64,000 bases of DNA, taken from positions 158,501 through 222,500 of the forward strand of contig JACEFZ010011068.1 of the NCBI GenBank assembly GCA_014155875.1, written 5' to 3'. The position numbers and the translations under genes were made by a program. The DNA is from Cepaea nemoralis (lineage: Eukaryota > Mollusca > Gastropoda > Stylommatophora > Helicidae). The notes beneath the pieces were generated by a model. The model had not been told where the DNA came from, searched no databases, and saw nothing but the letters and a program-made list of their open reading frames with translations. Below, one piece after another: positions 1-11,749 of this stretch. Each line of letters begins with the position of its first letter. Positions within the stretch are counted from its first letter, which is position 1.

Positions 1-104
1 TAGTCGGTAACGGGAACGAGAACTTATATGACTACTTATATGAATTAAATGAGATGCTCCCCACCAGGACTGGGCGAAGCCGGGCCGGGTCAGCTAGTAT
101 TTTA
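1..104 (-). repeat. Terminal segment of a dispersed GC-rich repeat, possibly Helitron-like
   Basis: This segment is the reverse complement of the block at 23,201-23,290. Both contain the words GGGCGAAGCCGG / CCGGCTTCGCCC and ATCTCATTTAATTCATATAAG. In this orientation it ends GGGTCAGCTAGT before AT-rich flank. A CTAG-type end behind a GC-rich segment recalls Helitron 3' ends, but the 5' end lies outside the window. That classification is inference. Confidence 0.55.
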
Positions 105-1189
105 TAAAGTACAAATAATATCGCTTAAGCTTGCATTAACCTGAATACTATAAAGGAATCCCCGCCTAATGGGTTGTGAATTGCTATGAACACTTCATTC
201 TGTTCGAACTAGCCGTCTAGAGAACAATTCTGTGACGTCCATAGCGGCTTAAGAATACATCACTAGCTGTCTAGAGAACAATTCTTTGACTTCCATAGCG
301 GCTTAAGAATACATCATGCTTTCGTAGCTTGGGTAAGTTTCTTTTTAGAATCAACACAAATAGTATGCTTGTCATCGCATATCATGGGACGCAGAGGTGT
401 TTCCAAGGCACCAGAGCCGGGTTATATACTGGCCAAGACCTATTGACGCGTCCTCGTCCTGCGTCTTGGGCAACAGGTCCCTTCGGGGTCCAGGCTAAAG
501 TCAGTAGGATCGCCGATTCCTCCGAAGTGGGAAAGTGTCTGCCTGTACGGCGAGGAACCACCCGTCTGCACACCAATAAGCCAGACAAGGGATAACGGAT
601 ACTCACGCAAACCTCAGGTCCTGTATGACATCAAACTGATGTTGGACAACAGGATTCCTTCATTCGACATACAGGACTTCGCGTTGGAGCTCAAGCCAAT
701 GAACACAAGCAAGCAAGCATCACATATCATGAAAATACAACTGTATCAAATGTTTGACAATTTACCACTTTCCCGAGATCTGACTCTACTCTATGCGACT
801 AACGAACACTATTAAGTAACAAACATCCGTTTAAAATAATCACTTTGATTAAATGAAATTTGGATGTCATAACTCGGACTATTCTGAAATTCTGTCCTTC
901 TGATCGGGCTGATATCAGCAGAGTGAGACAAGATGGCAAGTGAGGGGTTCCTAGCTAAGCGCTTGCGTTTGCGTGATTTTCTAATTCACGCTTCTGTACT
1001 GGCCGGCTGGCTTTCTGGCCAGTTGGCCTTCAGCTGTCATACCTGAACCAAATTCTTATTCCGAAACAAAAAGATTATTCCACCCAAACTTCAGTTTATT
1101 CGTATCTGAGTATTTTACGATATCATGCTTATTGTAAGCAGAAGAAAAGGAGTTCCAATTATACTATCATACTGACCAATACAAAGATG
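105..1189. other. Intergenic, no recognised gene
   Basis: This is AT-rich sequence with one GC-richer stretch (about 380-700) that has open frames on both strands but no domain I recognise. A two-copy tandem repeat lies at 209-316. Nothing else can be supported. Confidence 0.5.
209..316. repeat. 54-bp tandem duplication (2 copies)
   Basis: Two adjacent copies (209-262 and 263-316) share the core GTCTAGAGAACAATTCT and the end GGCTTAAGAATACATCA, with only a few differences. This is a local duplication of unknown origin. Confidence 0.85.
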
Positions 1190-1690
1190 TCATCTCCAAC
1201 GAGAAAAAGAGTGTTGAGATGCTACATAGAACCTGTAATTTTTTATGGATGTGAAGCTTGGACAATCAGCAGAAAAGCTGAAAACCTCTGATGGTTGTGG
1301 AAACTTGGTTTCTGAGGACAATGCAAAGAATACCATGAACAGACAGAAAAACCAATGACCAAGTCCTATAAGAAGTGTATGACAATCATACACTGATTAC
1401 AGAAATTAGATGTAGACAGTCAAAATATTTTGGTCACGTTAAGAGAAGAAATAAATTGGAGAACTTGGTGACAACTGGTAAGATCTGGGGGAGTAGTAAA
1501 AATCTGGATGGCTTGACCACGAGGTGAAATCGAAAAAAAAAAAACACTGAGTTGATCCACGGTGATCTACTGAGAAGGCGAAACATGAATGTCCACGCGT
1601 ATCGGCATTGCATATTATAAATAAAAGAATAAAATATTTCGGGCATATCGTTAAAATGGTACACCATTAACCATCGGCTGGAGCGTTCAC
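1190..1690 (+). pseudogene. 3' end of a decayed LINE (YIEPV family)
   Basis: The plus-strand translation gives broken pieces: TRKRVLRCYIEPV, then YGCEAWTIS, then REEINWRTW. The same pieces occur in the same order in the longer copy at 35,360-37,010. This is the region after the reverse transcriptase catalytic core in a non-LTR retrotransposon. Several stops and an A-run at about 1,534 break it. The end (VHAYRHCI-like, then an AT-rich tail) matches the end of the other copy. It is 5'-truncated and dead. Confidence 0.7.
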
Positions 1691-1850
1691 CATGAGATCA
1701 TTGGGATAAATGTCGAGGGGGGGGGGATCACTCAGGAAGGGTGGACTAAATGGAGTAAAAGAGACATTAAAGAAATCAAATATAATATTAAAAGCAACAA
1801 GTCTAGCGAAACACAGAAAATAGCATATGTCTCAATAGCAGTAGAACAAA

Positions 1851-2041
1851 AGAAGAAGAAGAAGAAGAAGAAGAAGAAGAAGAAGAAGAAGAAGAAGAAG
1901 AAGAAGAAGAAGAAGAAGAAGAAGAAGAAGAAGAAGAAGAAGAAGAAGAAGAAGAAGAAGAAGAAGAAGAAGAAGAAGAAGAAGAAGAAGAAGAAGAAGA
2001 AGAAGAAGAAGAAGAAGAAGAAGAAGAAGAAGAAGAAGAAA
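1851..2041. repeat. (GAA)n microsatellite, about 190 bp
   Basis: Uninterrupted AAG/GAA trinucleotides. The long poly-serine reading frame on the minus strand is only this repeat. It resembles the (GAA)n tails of the RNase H LINEs elsewhere in the window, so it may mark a lost LINE 3' end. Confidence 0.95.
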
Positions 2042-2300
2042 TATTGACTTGGAATAGACAGTGGTGGGAGGTAAAGCTCACGGAAGAACAGGAAGCAATC
2101 GAAAAGAATGAAGATGGGTCAAGGACATTACAGACACCATGTAAATGAGAGTACACCAAGATAGGAGACATGACAAAAGATCCAGAAACCCTATAGGCGA
2201 GCTGTAATAAGGGCGACGTTCTGCAAAAGACCTGCTATATAATGATGAAATGAACTTAATAGAAAGTACCAGTAGACCACGCGGGATTACGTACAGCAAT
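2042..2300 (+). pseudogene. LINE 3'-end scrap
   Basis: Words such as ATTACAGACACC, GGGCGACGTTCTGCAAAAGACCTGCTA resemble the ends at 15,230-15,420 and 18,325-18,390. At the latter the same word runs into a (TGAA)n tail. Only the last coding part and tail of a LINE are likely here. Confidence 0.4.
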
Positions 2301-2339
2301 AGGTTGCTGACACCGAAGACAAATAGGACCTTCTGGAAA

Positions 2340-4130
2340 TCGTTTCAGAAACTCAGTCACTGTGTGACAACTAGCTAAATTCAACGAATGTGGGTAATGA
2401 CTTCTACAAACTCAGAGACCTCATGTTGAGGGATAAATTAATCTCAGCCTTGCCAGATACTATGTCAACATTACTTAATGAAATCATATGTGGAACACTA
2501 TCAGAGATGGAGTTCAAATGCGAAGCATAATACAATACCCATTAGGACATTCATGCTGAATAGGCTCAACCGGAGCTAGTAATAGGATCAACTGCCAGGT
2601 TCTCGAACCAAAAATATAATTATAGTGCAAATAGATACCAACAATATGGTCAAATGAAGTATCAGAAACCATATTAAAATAGAACTAATCAAGGAAGATC
2701 TTCCTATTCACACAGAAAGGGATGTATACGTAAGTGTACACATTGAGAGAGACAATATGGGTCATCAGAAATGTGTGATAGAAACCAAAACTATGATTCG
2801 TATATTAAGAACCAGTCTCTAAAGATAACAAATACGTACTCGGATAAAATGAATATCTTAATGTGTTTCATCTTTAAGAGTTACGGTCACGTGTAAACTA
2901 CGACAGTTACTTAGGGTAATGACGTAAATATAAACATCAGACTATGACGAATGCAGCGGATATATACGACATAGGTGAAGACACAAAGAACAAGGTATAC
3001 GTACAAGAAGCTAACTCCGCTTATATACTGGACGGAAACCTGAATTTTCAGCTAGATTTAGTTAACGGATTAGCCGTTATAATGATAAGAGATACTTTAA
3101 CGTCGATTATCGGAGTAGACCGAAAACTTGTAAAAGACAAAGACTACACATACGAATACGTGATGTGTAGAACATTTGGTGGTGGACTCGAACAATATAA
3201 AGTAGCATGGGCTGATATTAATTGTCCTTATTACAAAGGTAGGTTGACAGCGGCAGTGCTCCCACAACCTACGACTGAACTAATAATGGGTAACATATCA
3301 GAAGTAAGAGATTGCACTTGCCACGATGTAGAGAAATGGTACAAACAGTGCATTAATATGGAAAAAGAAAATTGCGAATTATTGGCCTTTCCGACTGAAG
3401 ACAAGAAGATTAACATAGAAGATTATGGGTCAGACAGAGACGGATATGGACAGAACATACGACGACAATTTAACACAGTGGTTCTCAACCTTTTTTGGCC
3501 CATTCCCCCTTCACCATATTTTCAGAACGCCATTTCCCCCCTTCCTATCAAAAATTTGGCCCGTTCCCCCCTTCACCGTATTTTCAGAACGTCATTCCCC
3601 CCCCCCCCTTTCATATTTCCTATCAAAAATCCCCCCACCACTACACAGTATACGTAAAAATGGAAGGTAAATGTAATAGCATACACTAAAACAAGTCTAG
3701 ACATCCACATAAAACATGATTTGTGGGTCTACTTACTTTATAAAATGAGGTTTAGAAGGACGAGACATACATAACTGTAAAGTATGAAGGGAAAAACTAT
3801 GTCAAGTAATCGGTTCTTGTATTAACACGATCTTGAAATGGTCTTCATTCCCCCCCCCCCCCCTGGATTCCCCACAGGTTGAGAACCACTGATTAACACA
3901 AGACAGACAACCTCGTAGCACTAATACAGTTAACAAATATAGGTCAGCCGATGATGACGATACATACATTGGTAATAACCAGGAGACATCCAGTTACGAT
4001 TTACATTTACCTGATTTTATAACAGATGAGAATATTAGCTGGAATTCATTACCGTTTATACAAGGCTTAGCCGAAGAAGAAGAACAAAAAATATCCTTTG
4101 GTATTGACATTTTATTTCGTTGAGTCCATC
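2340..4130 (+). pseudogene. Gypsy-type LTR retrotransposon remnant: Gag and protease region
   Basis: The order of recognisable pieces is: a Gag stretch at about 2,400 (KLRDLMLRDKLISALP), a degraded nucleic-acid-binding region at about 2,690-2,890, then a long open segment from 2,944. The open segment contains a retropepsin-like domain. The catalytic triplet expected as DSG is altered (here IRDTLTSIIG), followed by YVMCRTFGG, CPYYKGRL and LIMGNISEV. The minus-strand Gypsy at 61.5-63 kb has the same pieces (KLRDLMIMDKIIST, SCRTCSG, LIIGCLPE). A hAT-type element (3,476-3,891) splits it. Acidic linker coding resumes after the insertion to about 4,120. No RT or integrase follows. The host element is inactive. 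Confidence 0.7.
3476..3891. mobile_element. Non-autonomous hAT-type element (416 bp)
   Basis: It begins CAGTGGTTCTCAACCT and ends AGGTTGAGAACCACTG, a perfect 16-bp terminal inverted repeat of hAT character. The left flank is ATTTAACA (3,468-3,475). The right flank ATTAACA (3,892-3,898) is the same 8-bp duplication with one T missing. Inside, a unit containing TTCACC(A/G)TATTTTCAGAACG and CCTATCAAAAAT is duplicated in tandem, with long C runs. There is no transposase. It sits in the Gypsy remnant and so is younger. Confidence 0.85.
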
Positions 4131-4612
4131 ATTTAGTGAAAGTACTGTAAGTATTAAACGATTTTTTGCACCATACTTGGAGAATAAGTCTCACAAAAGT
4201 CTCACAAATCATATTGGGAATGTAAGATTCCCCATTATATACCAGATGTCGGTTATCATAGACCCGACAGGTAAGAGCGTAGCTGGGAAAATGTAGGACT
4301 GTCCAAAAAGGACAAAGAAGAGAGGAGACGGTTTATTAAACTTGAGAACTGGGAACGGTTTTGAACACGTATTGGATTATCTGAAGAAGAGAAAGAAGAG
4401 GGTAGACAAGATATTGATTTAAAGACATAGCAATAGAAACCTTTAATACATAATATTATTTTTTTTTATTATTAATATTTGATTATTGCTCGCTGGACTT
4501 TAGGCGGCCTTGTGTGCCTTGGCAGTGAGAAGTCCTGATCGTTCGGGTCCACATCGATTGACGGACGTCAGTCGCGTCGATCGGGCAAATCTTTAGCTAA
4601 AACCTACGATGG
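4131..4612. other. Intergenic, partly GC-rich
   Basis: Gypsy-like coding fades out by about 4,400. A GC-rich stretch at 4,490-4,612 contains self-complementary words (GATTGACGGACGTCAGTCGCGTCGATC). It ends CCTACGATGGGT, which is also found at the start of the repeat at 52,800. No gene is seen. Confidence 0.4.
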
Positions 4613-4696
4613 GTTAGTTAGTTAGTTAGTTAGGTTAGTTAGTTAGTTAGTTACTTAGTTAGTTAGTTAGTTAGTTTTAGTTAGTTAGTTAGTTAG
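4613..4696. repeat. (TTAG)n tail of the adjacent LINE
   Basis: TTAG units directly abut the 3' end of the minus-strand LINE. In the element's own sense this is a (CTAA)n tail. The same tail follows the related copy ending at 34,004. Confidence 0.85.
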
Positions 4697-6024
4697 TCTT
4701 TCCTCTTGAGCATAAGTCGGCGCATAGGGCAGAAGTCATGGCTCTCCATGTCTGGCGGTTCGCTGCTACCTGTTGTAGATCTTGGATGTTCACTTGGCCG
4801 TTGAATGAGCCTTCTTTGATGATGGTTCTACGCAGGGTCTCTCTTGGTCTTCCCGGTTTTCTTTTCCCTACTGGTGACCATATGAGGGCTTGGTAGGGGA
4901 GTCTTGTCTTGTCCATTCTGAGCACATGGCCGATGTAATTCCAACGGCGTTTTCTTATAAAATTGGATACACTATCTTGTTTAGTCTCTTGTCTTATTTG
5001 CGCATTGGTTTTGAAATCTGTCCACTGGATGTTTAGAATTCTTCTAAGACATTTGTTCTCAAAAGTGTCTAATTTTTTATCTAGAGCTACCGTTGATTTC
5101 CAACTCTCACATCCATACGTTAGCACTGGAATCACACAAGAATTGAAGATTTTAAGTTTCGTATGTTGGCTGAGTGACTTTGACTTCCAGATGTTTAACA
5201 GTTTATTGAACGCACCAGATGCCAGTGAGATTCTAGATAATATTTCTGGTGATGAGACCCTGTAGATGTCATTCTGCTTCCTAGGTATGCGAAGCTGTTG
5301 ACCTTTTCAAGGATATGGTTGCTTAGTTTGGTGTCGTCTGAACTGTTGGTAAGATCAATAGTTTTTGTTTTTGTGGTGTTAATTTGAAGACCAATTTGTC
5401 CTGAAACATTTTGGAGATTGTTTATTTTCTCTTGGGCATCTGGGTGTGTTGAACTCAAAAGCACTATGTCGTCAGCAAAGTTCAGGTCTTCTAGAATTTT
5501 GTCAACCCAGTGGATACCCCTATTTGTGTTGTTTGTGCATTTGCGCATGACCCAATCGGTAGCTATTCCAAAGAGCATCGGTGACAAGACACAACTTTGT
5601 TTCACTCCCGTTTCCACTGAGAACCAGTCGGAGTTGCCTGATTATGTTCTCACGCAGCAACGTGTCTCCTTATAGAAAGATTTTATGATGTTGGTATATT
5701 TGGTAGGAAAACCATAGATGTTAAGTAGATTCCAAAGTGAAGGACGGTGACTACTTTCGAGGGCTTTTTGAAAGTCGACAATATTGGTGATTAATTTCGA
5801 CTGGAATTCTACTGAGTCTTCAATGATTATTCTAAGAGTGAAAATGCGGTCTATACATGACCGTTTTGGTCTGAAGCCAGCTCGTTCTTCTCTGCGCCTT
5901 TCATCTATAGACGTTTTCAATCTCTCAAGTAACATGCTACAAAAAAGTGTTCCTGGTACTGACAGTAGGGTGATACCACGCCAGTTATTACAATCAGACA
6001 TATCACCTTTATTTTTGGCAGTTT
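4697..6024 (-). pseudogene. LINE of the CTAA-tailed family, RT to 3' end
   Basis: Reading 5' to 3' on the minus strand: RT motif SDCNNWRGITLLSVPG (about 6,000), AGFRPKRSCIDRIFTLR, then VKQSCVLSPMLFGI (about 5,600), the catalytic FADDIVLLSS (about 5,470), YGCESWKST, and the C-terminal RRWNYIGHVLR and KRKPGRPRETLRR (about 4,850). These are the blocks of a non-LTR reverse transcriptase and its C-terminal region. The coding sequence is broken by frameshifts between about 5,640 and 5,135. The endonuclease is absent, so the copy is 5'-truncated. A closely related copy is spread over 25,190-34,004. Confidence 0.85.
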
Positions 6025-6099
6025 AAAATTACTAATAAACAATTAGAGAATATCCTTGGAATTTAACAAGTTCGAGCGAAGCGTCTAACATTTAGAGCC

Positions 6100-6362
6100 A
6101 GGATGGGTGACGTTGTTATATTCTGTTATGATAAGTTGGCCGTGTTCAGCGTGTGACGAGTGGTCTAGTGGTTGCACGCACGCTTCACACGCCAGGGATC
6201 TGGGGTTTGTTTCCAGGTCCGGTGAAGGATATGTGCTACTGACGAGCTCAAACGAGAGCGAAACTCGAGTCTAGTGCTTCCACATTGACGTGGATAGGCC
6301 TTAGGTTCATATCAGAAAACGATCAGCGTTGCCAATAGTGGGTTGTGCTCAATATTTAAATC
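6100..6362 (+). repeat. tRNA-like dispersed repeat, copy 1
   Basis: About 260 bp matches 52,800-53,053 along its length. It holds an A-box-like TGGTCTAGTGGTT (6,161-6,173) and a B-box-like GGTTTGTTTCC (6,204-6,214) at tRNA spacing. A very conserved stretch follows (CAAACGAGAGCGAAACTCGAG, then CATTGACGTGGATAGGCC) and the end GTTGTGCTCAATATTTAAA. Shared sequence starts about 50 bp before the A box, so it is not a simple tRNA-headed SINE. The architecture suggests a SINE with a conserved core. Confidence 0.7.
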
Positions 6363-8411
6363 TCAAATCCCGAAACAACCAAATAAATCACTTTAATATA
6401 TAGTTTTTTTATATAGTATAAACCATGTAAAATTTAAAAAAAAATTAACAATGATTGTTTTATTATTTTAGTGTAATGATAATTAGATAAAGTATAAATG
6501 TATTTTTGGAAAGGACAATAATTTAGCTGACTTACAAAGCAGACTGTAATTTGACAGGAAAGACAAATTAGAAGACAACGAAAACGTATCATAACATCTG
6601 TAAATCATAAAGTGCACCTGAAGATATATTCGCACTCTGTATTATTGACCAAGATGTTTGTAAATCAGAAACAAACCGCTTGATGCTATAATTTAATTAT
6701 TAGTATTTAGTAATGCATTTGTATATTTTGTGGATACATACATCCGATGTTATTATGAATTTCCAGATTGTAAGATCATGAAAGTGTCAGATTGAGAGGA
6801 AAGAATGCAATATATACAAGGGTAGACTAGCACTACGAGAAGTGAAATAAGTTGATACAAGCCTAAACATACCCAAACAAGAGCCAGGTGCCCAAGTGAT
6901 AGTACCAATACCACCAGCAACAGCTAAAGAACGTCATAGTATAATATAGTTATCATCGACCATCATCAAAAATAAAGTACACTTTTTTTTCAGGTGTGTA
7001 ACCTTCAATCCATCAGCATACATCACTTTGTTACACAACATATATGTAATATAAGGTTCGCAGGATATATATCACCAACAGAAAAGGTGATGACATGCCG
7101 ATGGTAGAGTCCATTAGAAACAAGAAACACCCATTTTAAAAACAAGACAAAAGACTTTTCGTATTTTACCTATTAACCATATACTCATCAGGAAGATGAA
7201 CGAATCAATACACACAAACAATAGTATCACAGAACGAGGAATGGAAAAAAAGTTGATTGCAGGGGATAGCTAAAATACAGAAATGATTGATCCAATGGAG
7301 GTATGAAATGCCACAAAAGTTAACTACTTTCATGTTATAATATTCCAAATGTTAATTGGACGACAATATCATCGAAGATTAATGAATTTGTTACGATGAT
7401 AGAGATTTTGTCGAGTTGCTTGCAACCATTCAATTGTTTTTAGAGGTTGAGTTTTCAAAGATTGATATGACTGGAATATACATGACAAAGTCAAAGATAA
7501 ATATGTTGACATAATTCGTTGGAAAAATATATACATGAAGATATATTACAAAGCTAAGTCACAAATAAAACACGGATAAGGTAAGACAGATGATTTATAC
7601 TGAAAAACAGTCATAGTATGGGACTTAGTTATACACTATAACCTTCATGACACAAAACGCACAATATTATGAAACAAACAATAAGACATATACAACAAGT
7701 AAATAGACAGAACGGAATCCAAGTGATTAATAGTACCTAATAAACATAAATAGACATATTAGGTGTCAGTAAATACACATTACTAAATCAAAAGACTGAA
7801 AAGTTAAATGTAAGACTACAAATTGGAGCTAAGAGATAAAATCAAAGACCAACGGACTCAGAAAAGAATCTAAAGAAACAAAATAGCCAATGACATTAAT
7901 AAAAATGTAGACAGAAAGACTAACTATCTTAATACTAAAATAATAGACATCTAACTGTACGACATTAACATAGTACTTACTAACCAATCATGGAAGAATA
8001 ATATAATAAGATAGTATTTTACTTGGGACGTGTAGATTGTTACTTAGAATATTGTTATACAAGTAAGAGTGGATGAATGAAGAGAAAGAAACTGGAAACT
8101 GGAGAGACAGAAGCATAAGATATATGGCAGAGCTAATAATAAGATATAATAATTATGAAGAATAAATAGAGATAAACACCTTGTGAACTATCACAAGTGA
8201 AACTAGAAAAGATTGGAAAGATGCAAACTGGCATGCCCCATAAATTAAACCTGAGAAGGATGCAATAGTCATTCCGTAAGAAACATTGATCATAAATCGA
8301 GTCAAAAGTAAGAATGGTCAATTATAAGACATAAGCAAATCACATACCAATAAGTAAGAAAAAAAACGAAAGTGAGAGCGATATTTCTTAACCACACGTT
8401 CCTTCACCCAG
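6363..8411. other. AT-rich intergenic
   Basis: Very AT-rich with no open frame of note. A-rich plus-strand words at 7,800-8,330 hint at eroded LINE coding but show no motif. I cannot support a gene here. Confidence 0.45.
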
Positions 8412-8572
8412 ATCGTAATGGCTTGGAAAAGGGTGTAAAATGCTCATACAAGTGCATGAATGAGGAACTGCATGAGGTTGTCCCGGGGACATTGGATCTC
8501 ATAGCAGGTGGACATCGGCTCCCTGAAGATAAAGAAGGCCGAATCCACACGACTTCCAGAAGTGGGGGTTGA
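8412..8572 (+). other. Exon-like open segment of unknown function
   Basis: This GC-richer segment in AT-rich surroundings follows an acceptor-like TTCCTTCACCCAG and is followed by a donor-like GTAAGT. One frame is open (containing CSYKCMNEE and HRLPEDKEG) until a TGA that coincides with the putative donor. No family is recognised. It may be a terminal coding exon or chance. Confidence 0.25.
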
Positions 8573-10040
8573 GTAAGTTCGTGTCCGACAAATAATATAT
8601 TTTTTTCCTGTGTGATGTGTATTATAATAACTAAATTTCACAGTTTATTGAAAAACGATATGTGTGAGTAAGCTTAAAGTTATTGACAGACACGTATGAT
8701 CACTTTTCGGATCATGTCACTGAGAAAGAAACTGCCATGCGACATCTCAGGGTATAAAATAATTCCAACAATAACTGGTTAACAAACACGGCTCGAAAAG
8801 CAATAGCAGGTTCTTGAAGCTACAACGAACTGAAATGACTGAGTCCACTCAGATAACTTTTAACAGTTACGACGCCGTTTAATTTCGCAGCGCACAGGCT
8901 TGTCGCAACAACAAGAATAACTAATTACTTACTGTACCTGTTCTGACCTAGGTTGGGCAGTAAGAAGATTATAATTAAGATTAATGATACGTTGCAAGCC
9001 ATCTCCGCTCTAATATTAACAATTATTAATAATGTCCTTGTTCGTCCTCACGGAATCCTTCTCTCAGTCCGCCAAGTGTCCTTCCTGCCGCTTCACAGAC
9101 ATCGAGTTTTCTGCGTTTGTCTGCCTATTTATTTGTGGCTACGATAAGTGTTGCATCTATAGATTGGCTCTTCCATTTCCAAGTATTCATTCAGACACTG
9201 ATGCGCCATCAATCCAATATCTAGCCGACCTATGGTTCCAGAATCAAGATGAGCTGCCGCCTTGATGAATCTCCCTAGTCAGTCTCCTTTGTTGTTATAG
9301 ACATTGCCCTGTGACGATTCTGTGTAGTCACGTCATCTCCTTCGCAATTCTTAGCGTTGTGGTTCTGGGATTCTTAGATCTTTCTCATTTACGTCATTAT
9401 GTCGCACCTGCTACTTGGCAGAAACCGAATAGACTGACAAAATGTTTTCAACATTGTGAAAAATGGTGGGAGTGGGGGGGGGGGGGGGGGGGGGACTTAG
9501 TTCCACGTTCCGAAAACAGCTCTGAAAAGGGTTAACGGAGAAAGACTACGGCGATGAAAGAAAGTCACAAAGTTCAGAAAGAAGACATGAGAAATGGTCA
9601 CTAATAAGATAGCTCAGTAAACTGAACAGTGAACGAACATAAAGGATAATCAAGGGTCAAGGTGGTCACGTGAAAAATTTAACCTCGTGACCAAAGCAGC
9701 CGACATTGTCAGTCAGTCGAAAAGCTTCGTAGCGTAAACATCCTTGCTACAACACTAAACTTGATGAGAAGATATGTGATAGTAGTGTCCTAACATTCAA
9801 CTGACACTTTCTTGACATAATGTCTAATATAGTATACTAACCGACAGAGTATATGCATGATAGAACAAATTACTTTTCAAACCAAAGCAACCGAAAGTCC
9901 GGTTCATCTGCCAACAGTTATCAAATCAGGCCAGCGCTTGATCTATCGATTATAAGAAACTCTCGAACGACTGGTGTGTATCCAGAGGTCAAAATATTTA
10001 GGCCTACACAGTTGGTGATACATTAGGACTTGTTGTAAAT
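8573..10040. other. Intergenic
   Basis: Mixed composition and no recognised gene. A run of 21 G residues lies at 9,474-9,494. The open frames at 9,030-9,535 show no family features. Confidence 0.45.
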
Positions 10041-10582
10041 TGTCAACGTGTCATAAATAGGCATAGAGAAACTTGTGTTCAGACAGGTAGATTAGTGCGA
10101 GCACAGATACGACAGAACTCTAAGTTCGATTATCGTCGTTATACTTTATTACAATATCTGTCATCTGGCGAAATAATCTTCTCGCACAATTATTATAGTA
10201 TTACATACAAATTCATTATACAAAACATTCAAATACTATACACAACATTTCAAACTATATCTATCGTTAATATCTTAAGGATCTAAGTAAGTTCTGTCCC
10301 TGTGTCTCCCTCTAGAAGCTACACCCTCTCCCGTCAATGTCCAGTGACCGTCTGCCCTCTACTCTCCTGAGTTTGGACGCGGTGTGTTTGCCAATTCGTG
10401 CGTTTCGTGGGGTTTCACCCTTCACGCTTCTGCCGAGTTGTGGCTGGGCGTACTGAGTAGTTTGACCTCTGTCGAATGTTCGAGTCTCTTCTATTCTCTC
10501 CCCTATTCATCCCCTGTTTCTATGGTCCTTCTCTATCTCTATTACGTCCCTTCTTTACTTAGAGATAAGTGAGACCTTGACA
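10041..10582 (-). mobile_element. Solo LTR A (Gypsy-like, 542 bp)
   Basis: On the minus strand it starts TGTCAAGGTC and ends CGTTGACA, a TGTCA...TGACA inverted end. The 5-bp duplication TAAAT lies immediately outside on both sides (10,036-10,040 and 10,583-10,587). A minus-strand AATAAAG near 10,145 fits the LTR poly(A) signal. No internal region is attached, so it is a solo LTR left by recombination. Confidence 0.85.
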
Positions 10583-10689
10583 TAAATGCGGTTCTACAAT
10601 AAATAATGTTTGGACATTAGGGCACAGGTGTTGTTCACTCATTGCATATTTTTCGTGATTAGCTGCCAGCCAATAATCACGAGCCCTAA

Positions 10690-11355
10690 GTGTCAACAAC
10701 CTAGTTTAGACAGGCATACAGGGATTCTTCATTTGTACCGCACGAATATCAACTCGTAGTTGTACAAAGGGTAAATTCGCTTTATTGCGTACTGATTACA
10801 ATTGGCTCCACGAGCTCACATGAACATGCATATATCATCAACACATCATCACATTATACATTTATAATACTGCTAAGCACAATCTCTATCTATCCTAGCG
10901 TAAGTCACTATACTACTGTGCCCTGAAAACTATACAATGGTCAGGGCAAATACATCGACCTGTCTGCTGAGCTGTCCAGTCCCGTCTGGCTAAACTTAGC
11001 AGCGTTGTCCAGCTGCGGACTTGTGAATCTTCGTGCGCCAGCACTATTGCGTGCTCGGTTACCTCGCACGTAGTACAGTAGCCTGTCACTAGCTACTGTG
11101 CTCTAGTTAACGCTGTTTACGGGTACTTCCCGTGTTTATTGTCTCCTACTCTAACCTGGGAGTAAATCCCTGTCATGTCCTGCAGTGTCCTACTTATGAC
11201 ACGTGCGTGTCCTGTTGGATAACTGCTTAAGAGTTCTATCTTCTACTTCTGTCCCTTGAATCTCTATTCCCTGTTCAGGGATGTTATCTCTATCCTATCT
11301 TAGTCTTATCCCTAACTTATATCCTTCTGTTACTTCTGTCCTCAGCTTCTTGACA
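10690..11355 (-). mobile_element. Solo LTR B (Gypsy-like, about 665 bp)
   Basis: On the minus strand it starts TGTCAAGAAG and ends GTTGACA(C), with a minus-strand AATAAAG near 10,780. The flanks CCTAA (10,685-10,689) and CCTAA (11,356-11,360) are a 5-bp target duplication if one extra base is allowed at the left border. It resembles LTR A and LTR C (57,560-58,284) in its ends and purine-rich minus strand but is much diverged. Confidence 0.75.
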
Positions 11356-11749
11356 CCTAATAAAGTGCCTGGCATATATCACAATACTCAAATGTCATTG
11401 CAATCGTGTGTGAATGTCTTAATTGTTACTCTAAATTATCTTTATCATCTCTTGGCTAATTGTTATGATAGGAGGGGGTATGAAATGATATGGTAGCATA
11501 TTCATTTACTTGGGACTTTTCTAATATGGGATGATTCGACAAAACATCAGCAAAGTGTAAGAACAAATTATACTTTTAAAATGATCTATATAACTATATG
11601 GTTCATCAACGTGGTTTTTGAAGAGAGAAAACATGTAGAAATAACAAACTTTAAACTTGAAGCATATGTGACAACAGGAAGCTAAAAGCAAAAAAGACCC
11701 TCGATATATAAGTGGAGCTGTATATAAACTGCAACTAAACCAGAGACTT
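11356..11749. other. Intergenic
   Basis: AT-rich sequence between LTR B and a decayed LINE. No gene is seen. Confidence 0.4.

Noticed and set aside
329..606. Host exon on either strand
   Set aside because: Both strands are open and neither shows a domain or convincing splice sites.
1803..2171. Poly-serine protein frame
   Set aside because: It is the antisense reading of a (GAA)n microsatellite.
9032..9535. Small Cys-containing secreted protein
   Set aside because: No signal peptide, no conserved frame and a G-run at the end; most likely chance frames.
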